Below the pieces are notes generated by a model. The model did not search any database and was not told the DNA's origin. It saw only the letters and a list, made by a program, of their open reading frames with translations. Positions 22,265-32,620 of a stretch of DNA of 64,000 nucleotides are shown piece after piece. Numbering within the stretch: the first letter of the stretch is position 1; each line of letters starts with the position of its first letter. The stretch is from Tenrec ecaudatus (taxonomy: Eukaryota > Chordata > Mammalia > Afrosoricida > Tenrecidae). A program made the translations under genes and the position numbers. The stretch covers positions 110,467,677 through 110,531,676 of the forward strand of contig NC_134542.1 in assembly GCF_050624435.1 (NCBI RefSeq), given 5' to 3'.

Positions 22265-23995
22265 CTGCCTGAATGGCGTTGTGGGCTTGTGGGCTGCTCG
22301 CTTTTTGGGCATGGTTTCTGAAGGCTAGAGGGAGTGTGGGTTGTTGGGTAGGATTGACCCGGGATGGGCTGCCCTGAAAAAAATGGCGACTGTAAGGATG
22401 GTTTCTGGGATGTCTTTTTCTTTCTTTAACAGAGAGGTGTTTACCTGCTCTGTGTCATCATTCTTGCTGGACTTGTGACTACTACTTATAAATACATAAA
22501 TGTTTTATGTATTTATTTTGGTGTTTGCCTATGCAGGCAATCTGGGATGCTTTGTCATTTTAAGAAAGTTTAAACTTATACTAAAATTTATTAATTTGGT
22601 AAGCAGAACCATGGGGAAGGTTGAAAAATAGAAAGCAAAGAACACCTTTGTAAGATTCACTTCATGACTCTCAATTATAATTTGCTGGCTTTTAATTTTG
22701 TTTTTGGAAAAGTCTCAAAGAAGGAAGGCAGTATAGAAGAAAGTATGAAAATGTGACAAATTTAAAACTGAAACATCTGCATACCACAGAAAGTGAGAGT
22801 AGAAAATTGTCAGATGTTTTTTTAGCTCATGATTTATTATGAGGTGTTTACAAATTAGTCCTCCAATTTTGAATATAAATTAAAGAATAACAAATGCCTG
22901 CTTTTTTATTATGTAATTTTTGCCATCTTATAATTTGTATCTCAGGCCTTATTAGCCTCTCTTTCTTATAGAAGCAGATTCCAAGTGGTGGAAAAAACAC
23001 CTAAAAAATTCAAAATGACTTACAGTAAAAAAAAAAGTATATTCAGTTTTTGGTAGAATGGCTGCTGATAAATACATCAAAGTTAGCTAATCTTTAAGTA
23101 AAGTTATTTGCCACATTGTAAGACAGTAATAGATATTACAAACATTTATTTACACACACACTTACCTAAAATTATTTTTGTGTGTATCCAGAAAAAAAGT
23201 TACAAAAAAGGGGTTCCTATCGACTGAAAGGAAAATGGAATTTAAAAAATGTGAGGGGAAAAATAACAGCTTTTCCTGCACTTCCTGAATGCACTATTAA
23301 AGCCAAATGGCTTGGAAGAAACAAATCACAGGATGATGTATGCTATACAGTTACATCAGCAAATCACAGACTGAAGTGTCAAGCTGGGAAAAATAAAAAT
23401 AAAAATGGTGTTTAAATGCACCCGTTATAACAAAAATTTAATGAATATAACCATATTCTTGCTGTTAAATCTTTATTTTCTTATTCAGCGACCTAGAAAA
23501 CACTAAAATGATAGGTGAAAGGCAGAATGCAGTGGGAGGGAAAAGAAAGCCAGGAAAAGGAGGGAATTCTGATCACACTTAAAAGCTCTCACTTGAATTG
23601 ACTACAATCTCAGAGATATTATTTCATATGCTATACTTTGAAAAAAATAAAATTATAAGCGTAGTCTAACTAGGGAAAAGCAATAAAATAGGCTTCTAGC
23701 CATAGAGAGCATATCTTATTATCAGAGAATTGGCCAAATGCATGTGATATTCATGTGATTTTTGTTGGGTTGTTTGGTTCTGGTAAACAGAATGGATTTG
23801 TCCACTTGTTTAGATATTGAACAAACATTCTGCAGTTGCAGTATAGAAAAAAATGTTGACCACATTTCTTTCCTTAAAGAATGAGCTTTAATGGTAGACA
23901 ATGAACAACAGAACCAACAGATCACTTTAAAATGTGATAAACCTTGGTAAGACAATTAACAATGTATAGGTCACAGGCTTACAGGGGGATGGGTT
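22265..23995. other. AT-rich sequence without a recognised gene
   Basis: The longest ORFs (23,182-23,415 plus; 23,722-23,955 minus) have no recognisable domain and look like chance frames. No repeat family was identified with confidence. Confidence 0.4.
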
Positions 23996-23999
23996 TACA

Positions 24000-24720
24000 C
24001 AAATGCAAATGACTCAAGTGTTCCAGAGCACCTCATTGTCCTCATGCAGAACTTGTGCAGGGATCAAGAGGCAGGTCTTTGAAAAGAACAAGAGAACCCT
24101 GCAGGGTCCAAAATCAAGAAAGGCGTCCATCTAGGTGGTAGTATCCTCTCACCCACTTATTATATCTGTATGTTCAGAGCAGCTGGATTATATGTAGAAG
24201 AAGGTGGCATTAGAATTGGAGGAAGCTTATTAACAATCTGAGATATGCACATAATTAGTCTTGCTTGCTGAAAGCGAGGAAGACTTGAAGCACTTGATGA
24301 TAATCAAGGATTGCAGTCTTCAGTGTGGATTAAACTCAATGTAAGGAAGTCCAAAATCCTCAAAATTGAACCAAAGGGTAACATTGCGATACATGGAGAA
24401 AAAGGCTGTAAATTGTCAAGAATTTTGTCTTGCTTAGGTTCACAATCAATACTCATGGAATCAGCAATCAAGAGACCAAACTACACACTACATTGGCTGG
24501 ATCTATTGCTCATGACCTGGTAAAAGTCTTGAAAAGCAAGGCTGTGACTTTGTGGACTAAGGTGCACCTGGCCAAAGCCATGCGATTTTCAGTTGCTACA
24601 TCTGCTTCTGAATATTGGACATTGAATAAGAAAGACCAAAGGAGGACAAATTAGAGTTCTCAAATACTTCATCCATACCAGACCAAAGTAAGCCATGTTA
24701 TGCTGTTCTATAATTTAGGT
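24000..24720 (+). mobile_element. RTE-clade LINE fragment, sense
   Basis: Collinear with the middle and 3' part of RTE ORF2. Recognisable pieces include the stretch around 24,130-24,200 (cctctcacccacttattata), which is the reverse complement of sequence related to 740-800 of the antisense copy, and 24,311-24,650, corresponding to the thumb and C-terminal region. Several stops are present. It lies just upstream of the ERVL provirus. Confidence 0.65.
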
Positions 24721-24917
24721 CATTTGGCTTGCTTCTGTATGAGTAGACTATATTAAAATATTTCTTAAATGAGTAGTGAATACTTTGTCACTAAATTCTC
24801 AGTCATCAAAAATGAGCAACAGGGAAAGGAACTCAGGCTGTATGCATTACATGGCAAAAGTCTTCTGCATGTAAATGGTGAATTATTTTAACAGTGAAGA
24901 GAATTCTTCTTGCAAGC

Positions 24918-25427
24918 TGAGGTAGTGCCAACCTGGCCAATAAACACATGTGGGATTAATTGAAGGTTGGAGAGATGAATGGCTTGGCAAACCTCGCCTT
25001 TCTGACTCTTGCTCTTTGATCATCAGACGAGTGTGAAGCTACCTTGCTTGTTCTGTGCCTTAATTTGCAACCTGTAGCCTGTTTCACTTTAATTTGAGGT
25101 TCCTTCAAGACCTGCTTCGCCACACCATTGGAATTTACATCTCTTGAGCTGAGAACTGTCAGACCCTGTCATCTGACTGACTGTTGGTGACCTGCCTTGC
25201 TGCCTGTGCCCTGATAACCAATTGCTCTACAGAGGACTACCCGGCGGCCCTCAAGACCTGAAGGACTGCCAGTGTCTCACAGGAGTGAGTTGCACTGAGC
25301 CATTTATATTGCTCTATAATTTAATTAACTGTTTATTTCTTATGTTATACATCTATTTATCTGTATAAATGTATATAAAATTATTAGTATTCTGGTTTTG
25401 TTTCTCTAGAGAACCCGGTCTAACACA
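24918..25427 (+). repeat. ERVL 5' LTR
   Basis: 510 bp from TGAGGTAGTGCC to GGTCTAACACA. The 3' LTR aligns to it except for about 145 bp in the middle (about 25,054-25,198), present here and in the solo LTR at 7,042 but absent from the 3' LTR. Near the start this LTR lacks about 12 bp (tagtttatt region) that the other two copies have. Confidence 0.92.
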
Positions 25428-25429
25428 TT

Positions 25430-25444
25430 TGGTACCAGGAATGC
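25430..25444 (+). promoter_or_regulatory. Primer-binding site, tRNA-Leu type
   Basis: TGGTACCAGGAATGC begins 3 bp after the 5' LTR. The first 11 bases are complementary to the 3' end of a leucine tRNA whose acceptor end reads TCCTGGTACCA. This agrees with the 'L' naming of ERVL. Confidence 0.85.
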
Positions 25445-25468
25445 TTCTAGAGAAATAAAATCACAAAT

Positions 25469-27037
25469 ATGGGCTTCTTAAATTGGCTCTCTAGCCTGAT
25501 TAGTCTTAATAGCACTAATAATGCTACTTCTATGCCCCAAAGCACGGCTAAGTCTGCTACTCTTACTAATCCATGGTGTGAAATAGCAAAGCTAATATCT
25601 ACAGTAGCACCACCGATAGATGAGGTGCTGGTTAGAGGAGAGCCTCTGAGTGATCGTATCCTTGCTATTTTCCAGAAGTTTTATTAGGATGACAAGTATA
25701 GGGAAGCTGGTTGGCTGCTCCTTCTTATACTAGGAAGTGTGACCAAGAAGAGGGATGGTCTCAGAGCCTCAGAAGCATGCCTCAGGTGTAGAATATCAGA
25801 TTTGAAAACTTCCGTCTGTGCTACAAGAGAGAGCCTTCTCTCCTCTAGTAATAGAGCTGACGTTGCTGAGAACGAGGTCCATTGCTGAGAACAATGATGC
25901 TAGTGGCTGAATTACAACGTTAGCTGAATTGCAGATTCAGAGCTGTGTCTGATACAAAAGTGAGAACATTGATCAGAAAAAATTGGGACCCTGAAACATG
26001 GGTTGGAAACATATGGGCTGATGACCCAGAAGAGGAGGATATTGAGCCCCTAGAAACAGTGATCCACCCTAGTCAATAGATCCAGCCCTCCAGCTGAAGG
26101 TATTAATTCACAATCAAAAAAACAATCTATACCTAAGCAGATTAGCCAAACTGTTCAAGCTGATATGCCCTGTGGGGTTACATTGGTAGCATTGCCAGAG
26201 GGAGATGCCTTACAAGATATCGCTAAGAGCACCCAGGAAACACCCTTACCAATCATCATTTCTGCTAGACCTGTCACTAAAATTCAGTCTCAGAAAACTC
26301 CTAAAAGTGAGGTTGAGATGATTACCCAAGAAGAAGAGAGCTATATTCACTAAAATCTGCTTGAGTTTTCAAATATGTACAAGCAGACGCCTGAGGAATA
26401 CCCCTGGGAATGGTTACTCAGGGTGTGGGATACTGGTGCACGAAATGTAACATTAGACCAGTCTGAGTTTCTGCATATGGGACCCCTAAGTACAGACTCT
26501 TCTTTCAATGTCTCTGAGAGAGAGGCTAAGAGAGGATCTAATTCTTTATTTGGTTGGTTCGCGGAAGAATGGGCTGCCAGATGGCCTAGATTAGACCAAC
26601 TCGAAGTACCTGAACTACTTTGGTACACTGTAGAGGAAGGCATCCAAAAGCTTAAGGAAATTAGTATGTTGGAATGGATCTATCAGGATACTCTCATAGA
26701 CCCAAAAAGGAGGTTCCTGAGGAAGTACCTTTCACCACAACCATAAGAAACATCTCTGAAGACTCCTGTGATTGCTACTTTATGTGCACCAGGATTAACT
26801 GTGGGCACTGCCCTAAGCGAACTTTGACATTTGATCACAATGGGGCTGATTGGTCCCAGTGGTGGTAGAGGGCAGGTGTCAGTACTGAATCAACAGAGAC
26901 AGGGAGGGCGTGGTTATAATAGACAACAAGGTTTCCATGGTAATCAAAGCAACCTGTCTCATGTGGAATTATGGCATTGGCTACTTAGCGATGGTGTCCC
27001 TAGGAATGAAATAGATGGGAAATCTACTAAATATTGA
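25469..27037 (+). pseudogene. gag: ERVL gag, broken
   Basis: Gag forms the virus core. The first frame (25,469-25,687) starts MGFLNWLSSL, with a glycine at position 2 as in myristoylated matrix proteins, and stops at 25,685. Later pieces at 26,165-26,353 and 26,375-26,746 form the capsid part (WLLRVWDTGA, then WFAEEWAARWPRLDQ). 26,831-27,037 is the C-terminal gag end with a Gly/Arg/Gln-rich stretch and ELWHWLLSDGVPRNEIDG. At least three frame breaks separate these. The usual cysteine zinc knuckle is not evident; whether one was present is unclear. Confidence 0.8.
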
Positions 27038-27039
27038 CG

Positions 27040-28700
27040 TGATATATATCGGTAGAAGAATGTTAGATAGGTGAACAGCAGAAAAGACATTCACAGTCAC
27101 GCAATCAATTCCCAGACATGAGCCAGTTTACAGACCCACAACCCCTTGAATGAGGGAAAGGCTGGGTCTCTTTGAAGAAGGACCCTGCTACATAACCGAA
27201 AGTCTATACTGTTAGTCTTTCTTCTAGCCTTCTCCAAGAGTGACTGTTCATTGGGGGAAAGGAAATAATCAAATTTTGGGGGGATTACTGGCACTGGCTC
27301 AAAACTGACACTAATTCCAGGAGACCCAAAGTGTTTTGAAGGCCCACCAGTCAGAGTGGGGCTCATGGAGGTCAAATTATCCATGGAGTTTTAGCTCGGT
27401 GGGCCCCCACACCCATCCTGTGTTTATTTCCAAGTTCCAGAATGCGTCATTGGGCTAGACATACTTAGTAACTGATAGAACCCCCGTACTGGATACCTGA
27501 AATGTAGAATAAGGGCTATCATGGTAGGAAAGGCCAAGTGAACTGCCATGGAACTACCATTGCCCAGGAAAATAGTAAGCCAAAAGCAGTAGCACATTCC
27601 TGGAGGGATTGCCTAGATCAGTGCAACCAAGAAAGACTGGAAAGATGCAGGGGTGGTGATTGCTACCACATTTCCATTTAACTCACCTATTTGTCTTGTA
27701 AAGAAGACAGATGGATCCAGGAGAATGACAGTGTATTGTCGTAAACAGCCAGGTGGTGACTCCAATTGCAGCTGTTGTTCCAGATGTGATTACATTGCTT
27801 GACCAAATTAATACTTCTCCTGGTACTTGGTATGCAGCTATTGATCTGGCTAATGCCTTCTTCTCAATACCAGTCTGGAAGGACTACCAGAAGCAGTTTG
27901 CCTTCAGCTGGCAGGGGCAACAATACACTTTCACAACTCTCCCCCAGGGGTACATAAACTCTTCTTGCCTTTGCTATAATTTAGTCAGAAGGGATCTTGA
28001 TCGCCTGTCTATTCCACAAAATGTCACACTGGTGCATTATATTGATGGCATTGTGCTGATTGGACCCACTAAGGAAGATGTATCAAAGACTCTAGATTCA
28101 TTGTTACAACATCTGTGTACAAGAGGTTAGAAAATTAACCCAATGAAGATTCAGGCACCCTCCACCTCAGTAAAATTTCTAGGGGTCTAGTGGTGTGGTG
28201 CATGTTGAGATATTCCTACTAAGGTGAAGAATAAGCTATTGCATTCTCCCTCACCCCCAATGACTAAAAAGGAGGAACAATGCCTAGTGGGCCTCTTTGG
28301 ATTTTGGAGGCAACATATCCCTTGCTTGGATGTTCTACTATGACCTATTAAGTGATACAAAAAGTCTCCAATTTTGAGTGGGGCCCAGAACAAGAAAAGG
28401 CTCTTCAACAGGTTCAGGCAGCCGTGCAAGCTGCTTTGCCACTGAGACCATATGATCCAGCTGACCCGATGGTGCTGGAGCTGTCAGTTGTAGATAAAGA
28501 TGCAGTACAGAGTCTTTGGCAGACCCCTATTGGTGAATCACAGCGTAGACCGTTGGGATTGTGGAGTAAAATCCTGCAAACAACTACTGCCCATTTGAAA
28601 AACAACTGTTGGCCTGTTACTGGGCATTGGTGGAGACTGAACGCCTCATAATGGGCCACCAATTCACCATGAGGCCTGAATTACCCATCATGAATGGGTA
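27040..28700 (+). pseudogene. pol: ERVL protease and reverse transcriptase, broken
   Basis: A protease-like remnant occurs around 27,400-27,480. The reverse transcriptase core is the frame 27,753-28,130: palm residues WYAAIDLANAFFSIPV (first catalytic Asp), then FTTLPQGYINS, then VHYIDG. The conserved YIDD box reads YIDG here, because the second catalytic Asp codon has become GGC at 28,047-28,049, so this copy would be polymerase-dead even without its stops. The connection region continues to about 28,700 in another frame (EWGPEQEKALQQVQAAV at 28,376). Stops at 28,128 and elsewhere break it. Confidence 0.87.
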
Positions 28701-29350
28701 TTATCTGACCCACCGCATCATAAAGTTGCACGTGCGCAGCAACACTCCATTGTTAAATGGAAGTAATATATATGAGATCGGGCCAAAGCAGGACCTGAAG
28801 GGACAAGGAAGCTGCATGAAGAAGTGACCCAAATGCCCATAGTCTGCACTCCTGTCACATTACCTTCTTTCTCCCAGTCTGAACCTAAGGCCTCCTGGGG
28901 AGGTCTTTACCATACTTTAACTGAAGACCAAAAAAGTCATGCTTGGTTTATGGATGGCTCTGCACGATATGCAGGTGCCACTCGTAAGCAGCAGCACTAC
29001 TGTCCATTTCTGGGATCTTCCTAAAGGACAGTGGTGAAGGGAAATCTTCCCAATGGGCAGAACTTCAAACAGTGCACCTGGCCATTTAGTTTGCATATAA
29101 GAAAAATGGCCAGATGTGAGACTGTATACTGATTCATGGACTGTAGCTAATGGCTTGGCTGGATGGTCAGGGAATTGGAAGGACCATTATTTGAAAATTG
29201 GTGACAAGGAGCTGTGGGGAAGAGGTATATGGATATACCTGTCTGAATGGGCCAAGAAAGTAAAGGTAATTGTATCTCACGTGAACGCTTACCAAAGGAT
29301 TACCTCTGAAGAGGAGGATTTTAACAATCAAGTGAATAAGATGACACACA
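28609..29350 (+). pseudogene. pol: ERVL RNase H, broken
   Basis: The start of the RNase H fold is visible in the frame 28,824-29,024 as HAWFMDGSARYAG, where the Asp is a metal-binding residue. A stop and frame change near 29,000-29,115 interrupt it. It resumes at 29,116 as LYTDSWTVANGLAGW and continues through IVSHVNAYQR to about 29,350, where the second Asp-bearing helix (EEEDFNNQVNKM) joins the integrase. Confidence 0.8.
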
Positions 29351-29369
29351 CTGTGGAGACTGGTCCTCC

Positions 29370-29990
29370 TCTTTCCTTTGCCACTCCTGTCATTGCCCAA
29401 TGGGCACATGAACAAAGTGGACATGGTGTTAGGGATGGAGGTTATGCATGGGTGCAGCAACATGGACTTCCACTCAACAAGGCTGACTTGGCCACTGCCA
29501 CTGCTGAGTGTCCCATCTGCCAGCAACAGAAACCAACATTAAGTCCAAGATATTGGACCATTCCTCGGGGAGATCAGCCAGCAACTTGGTGGCAGGCTGA
29601 TTACATAGGACTACTTCCATCATGGAAGGGACAGCATTTTGTTCTTACTGGAATAGACACCTACTCTGGGTATGGATTTGCCTTCCCTGCACACGATGCT
29701 TCTGCCAAAACTACCATTAATGGACTTACAGAATGCATCATCCACCGGCATGACATCCCACATAGCATTGCTTCAGATCAAGGAACTCACTTCACAGCAA
29801 ATGCAGTGCGGCAATGGGCCCATGCCCACGCATTCCACTGGTTGTATCATGTTCCTCATCATCCTGAAGCAGCTGGCTTTAGAGAGTGATAGAATGGGCT
29901 CCTAAAGACACAATTACTGTGCCAACTGGGTGGCAACAACTTGTGGGGCTGGGGCAATGTTCTCCAGGAAGCTGTATATACTCTAAACCA
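29370..29990 (+). pseudogene. pol: ERVL integrase, longest open part of pol
   Basis: The frame 29,116-29,889 (257 codons) holds most of the integrase that joins viral DNA to the host chromosome. The N-terminal zinc module is seen as H-x-H (WAHEQSGHG) followed by CPICQQ. The first catalytic Asp is in WWQADYIG, the second in IASDQGTHF. The third acidic residue is in the final GFRE. Two consecutive stop codons (tga tag, 29,887-29,892) follow this Glu directly, and the same frame continues past them. Confidence 0.9.
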
Positions 29991-30480
29991 GCAGCCAATA
30001 TATGGTGCTGTGTCTCCAATAGCCAGAATTCTTTTGTCCAGGAACTAAGGGGTGGAAGCTGGAGTGGCACCACTCACTATTACTCCTAGTGATCCCCTTG
30101 CAGCATTTTTGTTTCCTGTTCCAGCAACCCTGTGTTCCTCAGGCCTGGAGGGCCTGGTCCTGAAGGGAGGAACTCTCCCACCTGGAAACACAGCACAGAT
30201 TCCACTGAACTGGCAGCTGAGAATGCCCCCTGGCCACTTTGGGCTTCTCATGCCATTGGATCAACAGGTCAGAAAGGGTGTCACTGTACTAAGTGGTGTG
30301 ATTGATCCTGATTACCAAGGAGAAATTGGACTGGTGTTACACAATTGAGGTAAAGAAGAATATGTCTGGAATCCAGGAGATCCCATAGGCCGACTCTTAG
30401 TGTTACCATGCCCTGTGATTAAAGTAAATGGTAAGTCACAGCAACCCAATCCTGACAGGACTTATAATGACCCAGACCCC
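29991..30480 (+). pseudogene. ERVL dUTPase, nearly intact core
   Basis: dUTPase hydrolyses dUTP to dUMP and limits uracil in viral DNA. The frame 30,052-30,348 shows SSGLEGLVLKGG, PPGHFGLLMP and GVIDPDYQGEIGLVLHN, the last being the trimeric dUTPase motif with the catalytic Asp region. A stop at 30,346 separates it from the C-terminal part (GDPIGRLLVLP). Location directly after integrase is diagnostic of ERVL. This is a viral gene remnant, unrelated in location to the host DUT gene. Confidence 0.88.
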
Positions 30481-30824
30481 TCAGTAACAAAGGTCTGAGT
30501 CACCCCACCAGGCAAAAAACCACAGCCAGCTGAGGTGCTTGCTAAAGGCAAAGGTAATACATAGTGGGTAGTAGAAGAAGGTCGTTCTACCTATCAGTTA
30601 AGACCATGTGATCAATTGCAAAAGTGAGGTTTGTAATTGTCAGTGTATTTTCTTTATATGTGCTTATTGAATATATTTCCTTTGTTCAGGTATGATATAT
30701 CAGATACAATTGGACTCAATGTATTTTCATTTATATCTATGATAGATGTCTTATGATAAGTATAAATGTGATTTCATTAATGTCCAGAAATTATATATGG
30801 CTAAAGAATTGTATACAGGCACCA

Positions 30825-30842
30825 AGTTGGCAAGGGGTAGAT
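30825..30842 (+). promoter_or_regulatory. Polypurine tract before the 3' LTR
   Basis: The purine-rich ggcaaggggtaga stretch lies immediately upstream of the 3' LTR start (TGAGGTAG at 30,843), where plus-strand DNA synthesis would be primed in a retrovirus. Confidence 0.65.
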
Positions 30843-31237
30843 TGAGGTAGTTAGTTTATTGTGCCAACCTGATCAATAAACACATGAGGGATTAATTGAA
30901 GGGTGGAGGGATAAATGGCTCGGCGAGCCTTGCCTTTTTTATCTCTTGCTCTTTGATCATTGGACCAGTGTGTGGCTGCCTTGCTTGTTTGCTGCCTGTG
31001 GCCGGATAGCCTGAATTGCTCTACAGAGGTCTACCCCTTTGGCCCTCAAAACCTGAAGGACTGCCAGTGTCACACAACTGTCTCACAGGAGTGAGTTGCA
31101 CTGAGCCATTTGTACTGCTTTATAATTTAACTATCTGTTTATTTCTTATGTTACACATCTATCTATCTATCTGTGTAAATATATATGAAATTATTAGCAT
31201 TCTGGTTTTATTTTTCTAGAGAACCCTGTCTAACACA
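30843..31237 (+). repeat. ERVL 3' LTR, internally deleted
   Basis: 395 bp from TGAGGTAGTTAG to CTGTCTAACACA. Relative to the 5' LTR it lacks about 145 bp: the flanks are ccttgcttgt and gctgcctgtg, short similar sequences that could have promoted the deletion. It has an extra 11 bp near tcacacaactg. Confidence 0.92.
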
Positions 31238-31359
31238 GAAGCTGTGTGAGGAAAGGGTGTGCAGAACATGTCTGATCTCTTCTAGCAACACAAGGGAGAA
31301 GGAAAATCCAACTCTATGCCAGCTTAATGCTAATTAGCAGAAAGTAGAGGACCAAAACC

Positions 31360-31520
31360 CTTCCCATTGGGCTGCAATCCGAAAGGTCAGCAATTCAAAA
31401 CCACCAGTCACACCATGTGGAAAAGATGTAGAGTTATAGTCTCAGAAACTCACAGGGCACCACTATGCTTTCCTATAGGGTCACCATGAGTCAGCATTAA
31501 CTTGATAGCAGTGAATATCC
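31360..31520 (+). repeat. AfroSINE
   Basis: Body and tail of an AfroSINE: ggtcagcaattcaaaaccac, ctcagaaactcacagggc, tcctatagggtcaccatgag, tgatagcagtgaat. The tRNA-like head is degraded. Confidence 0.8.
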
Positions 31521-31639
31521 CTCCTACGGTACCCTACATCTCTGCTGGTTTTAATAATTTCTTGCAATGACTACACAGAATTAAAGAAAATGCCACTCAT
31601 AGTCATAGGATTTCTTAGGGAAGCTAACAGTTTACACAA

Positions 31640-32620
31640 TGTGCAAAGGACACAATTATTTCATTTGCAATGCCTCTTCTAACCATGCTGGCCAATGTAT
31701 GCATTGCTTTCTAGTCCTCATCTCTGCCATTTGGTTCTGTGGCTTCTTCTTTTCCGGTGCTCTGCCTCCTGGTCTCTGCAGTGCTGCTCTGCCTGGCCTC
31801 ACCGTCAGTGTGGCTCTACACTCTGTCTCATGATCTCAGTGCTGTGGCCTCTGCTGCCCCAGCCACTTCACATAAGCACCTCAAGTAGGCTCCACTCCTT
31901 TTTTGGTGGTTGTGGAATTTTCTGTACCTGCTTCTAAAAGGGCTCACTTTATAACCAGTGGAATGGCAAAACTGAGCAATATCCCCTATTGGAGATGCTC
32001 CTATCTTATTTGTATGTTCTGACCCAATCATTTTGGAGGGAGCTACAAAACTCAATAAACAGGCCATACCAGTCAGTTCACTTCACCACATCATTTGCTT
32101 CCCAGAGAAGGGCTACGGGACAAGAGGTGATGATGGCAGGAATCCTAGCAAGGAAGGTCAAGGGCAGAGAAGACACATTTCCTCATCAACGGAAGAGACA
32201 CGAGATAGTGAACAGGATGGGTGGAGACTGAAGTTATGTTCACAATACCCTACAATGACTGGATTGACTCTTGGGTTTTGGGTCTAGAGACGAGGACACA
32301 GTGTGGAGTCCGGGCTCAGGGACACACATACTGGAAAGAGGAGGGACATCACAGAGGACCAACCAATAAGAGAAGACCCACCCAAATGTTAACCAATGGT
32401 GGAAGGTCCATCATTAGCCAAACAAAAGGTGCAGCTCTACTTTCTACCAGGCCTTTTAGACTATTTAAGGGCACTTTGGTCTTCTTTCCAAAAAGTCTTC
32501 CTCAACAAACTCACCCTATGTTCAACCCATTTCTTTGACTATTGTCTGAATTTTGTCCCTTGCCTGAAATAGTTCTCGAGAGCGGGACAAGATCTGAGGA
32601 GTGGAGAAGTTTGAAATATT
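31640..32620. other. Unclassified sequence, possible old LTR around 32,100-32,600
   Basis: CCAAT-like boxes (accaaccaataagagaag; aaccaatgg) precede a TATA-like tatttaagggc at 32,461-32,471, which looks like an LTR U3. No ends, target duplication or internal sequence could be found. The overlapping ORFs at 31,639-32,538 have no domain. Confidence 0.25.

Larger units (their letters stand above)
24918..31237 (+). mobile_element. ERVL endogenous retrovirus, almost complete provirus without env
   Basis: This 6.3-kb provirus has a 5' LTR, primer-binding site, gag, protease, reverse transcriptase, RNase H, integrase, dUTPase, polypurine tract and 3' LTR. The order integrase-then-dUTPase and the absence of env are hallmarks of the ERVL (class III) group, from general knowledge. 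A 5-bp target duplication with one mismatch is seen (CAAGC at 24,913-24,917, GAAGC at 31,238-31,242). All genes carry stops and frameshifts, so it cannot encode a full set of proteins. A solo LTR of the same family is at 7,042-7,603. Confidence 0.93.

Noticed and set aside
29116..29889. Domesticated integrase gene (257 codons, longest ORF)
   Set aside because: It lies in frame order within a provirus with both LTRs and starts inside RNase H at a chance Met; two stops follow the last catalytic residue. Decay is the simpler reading.
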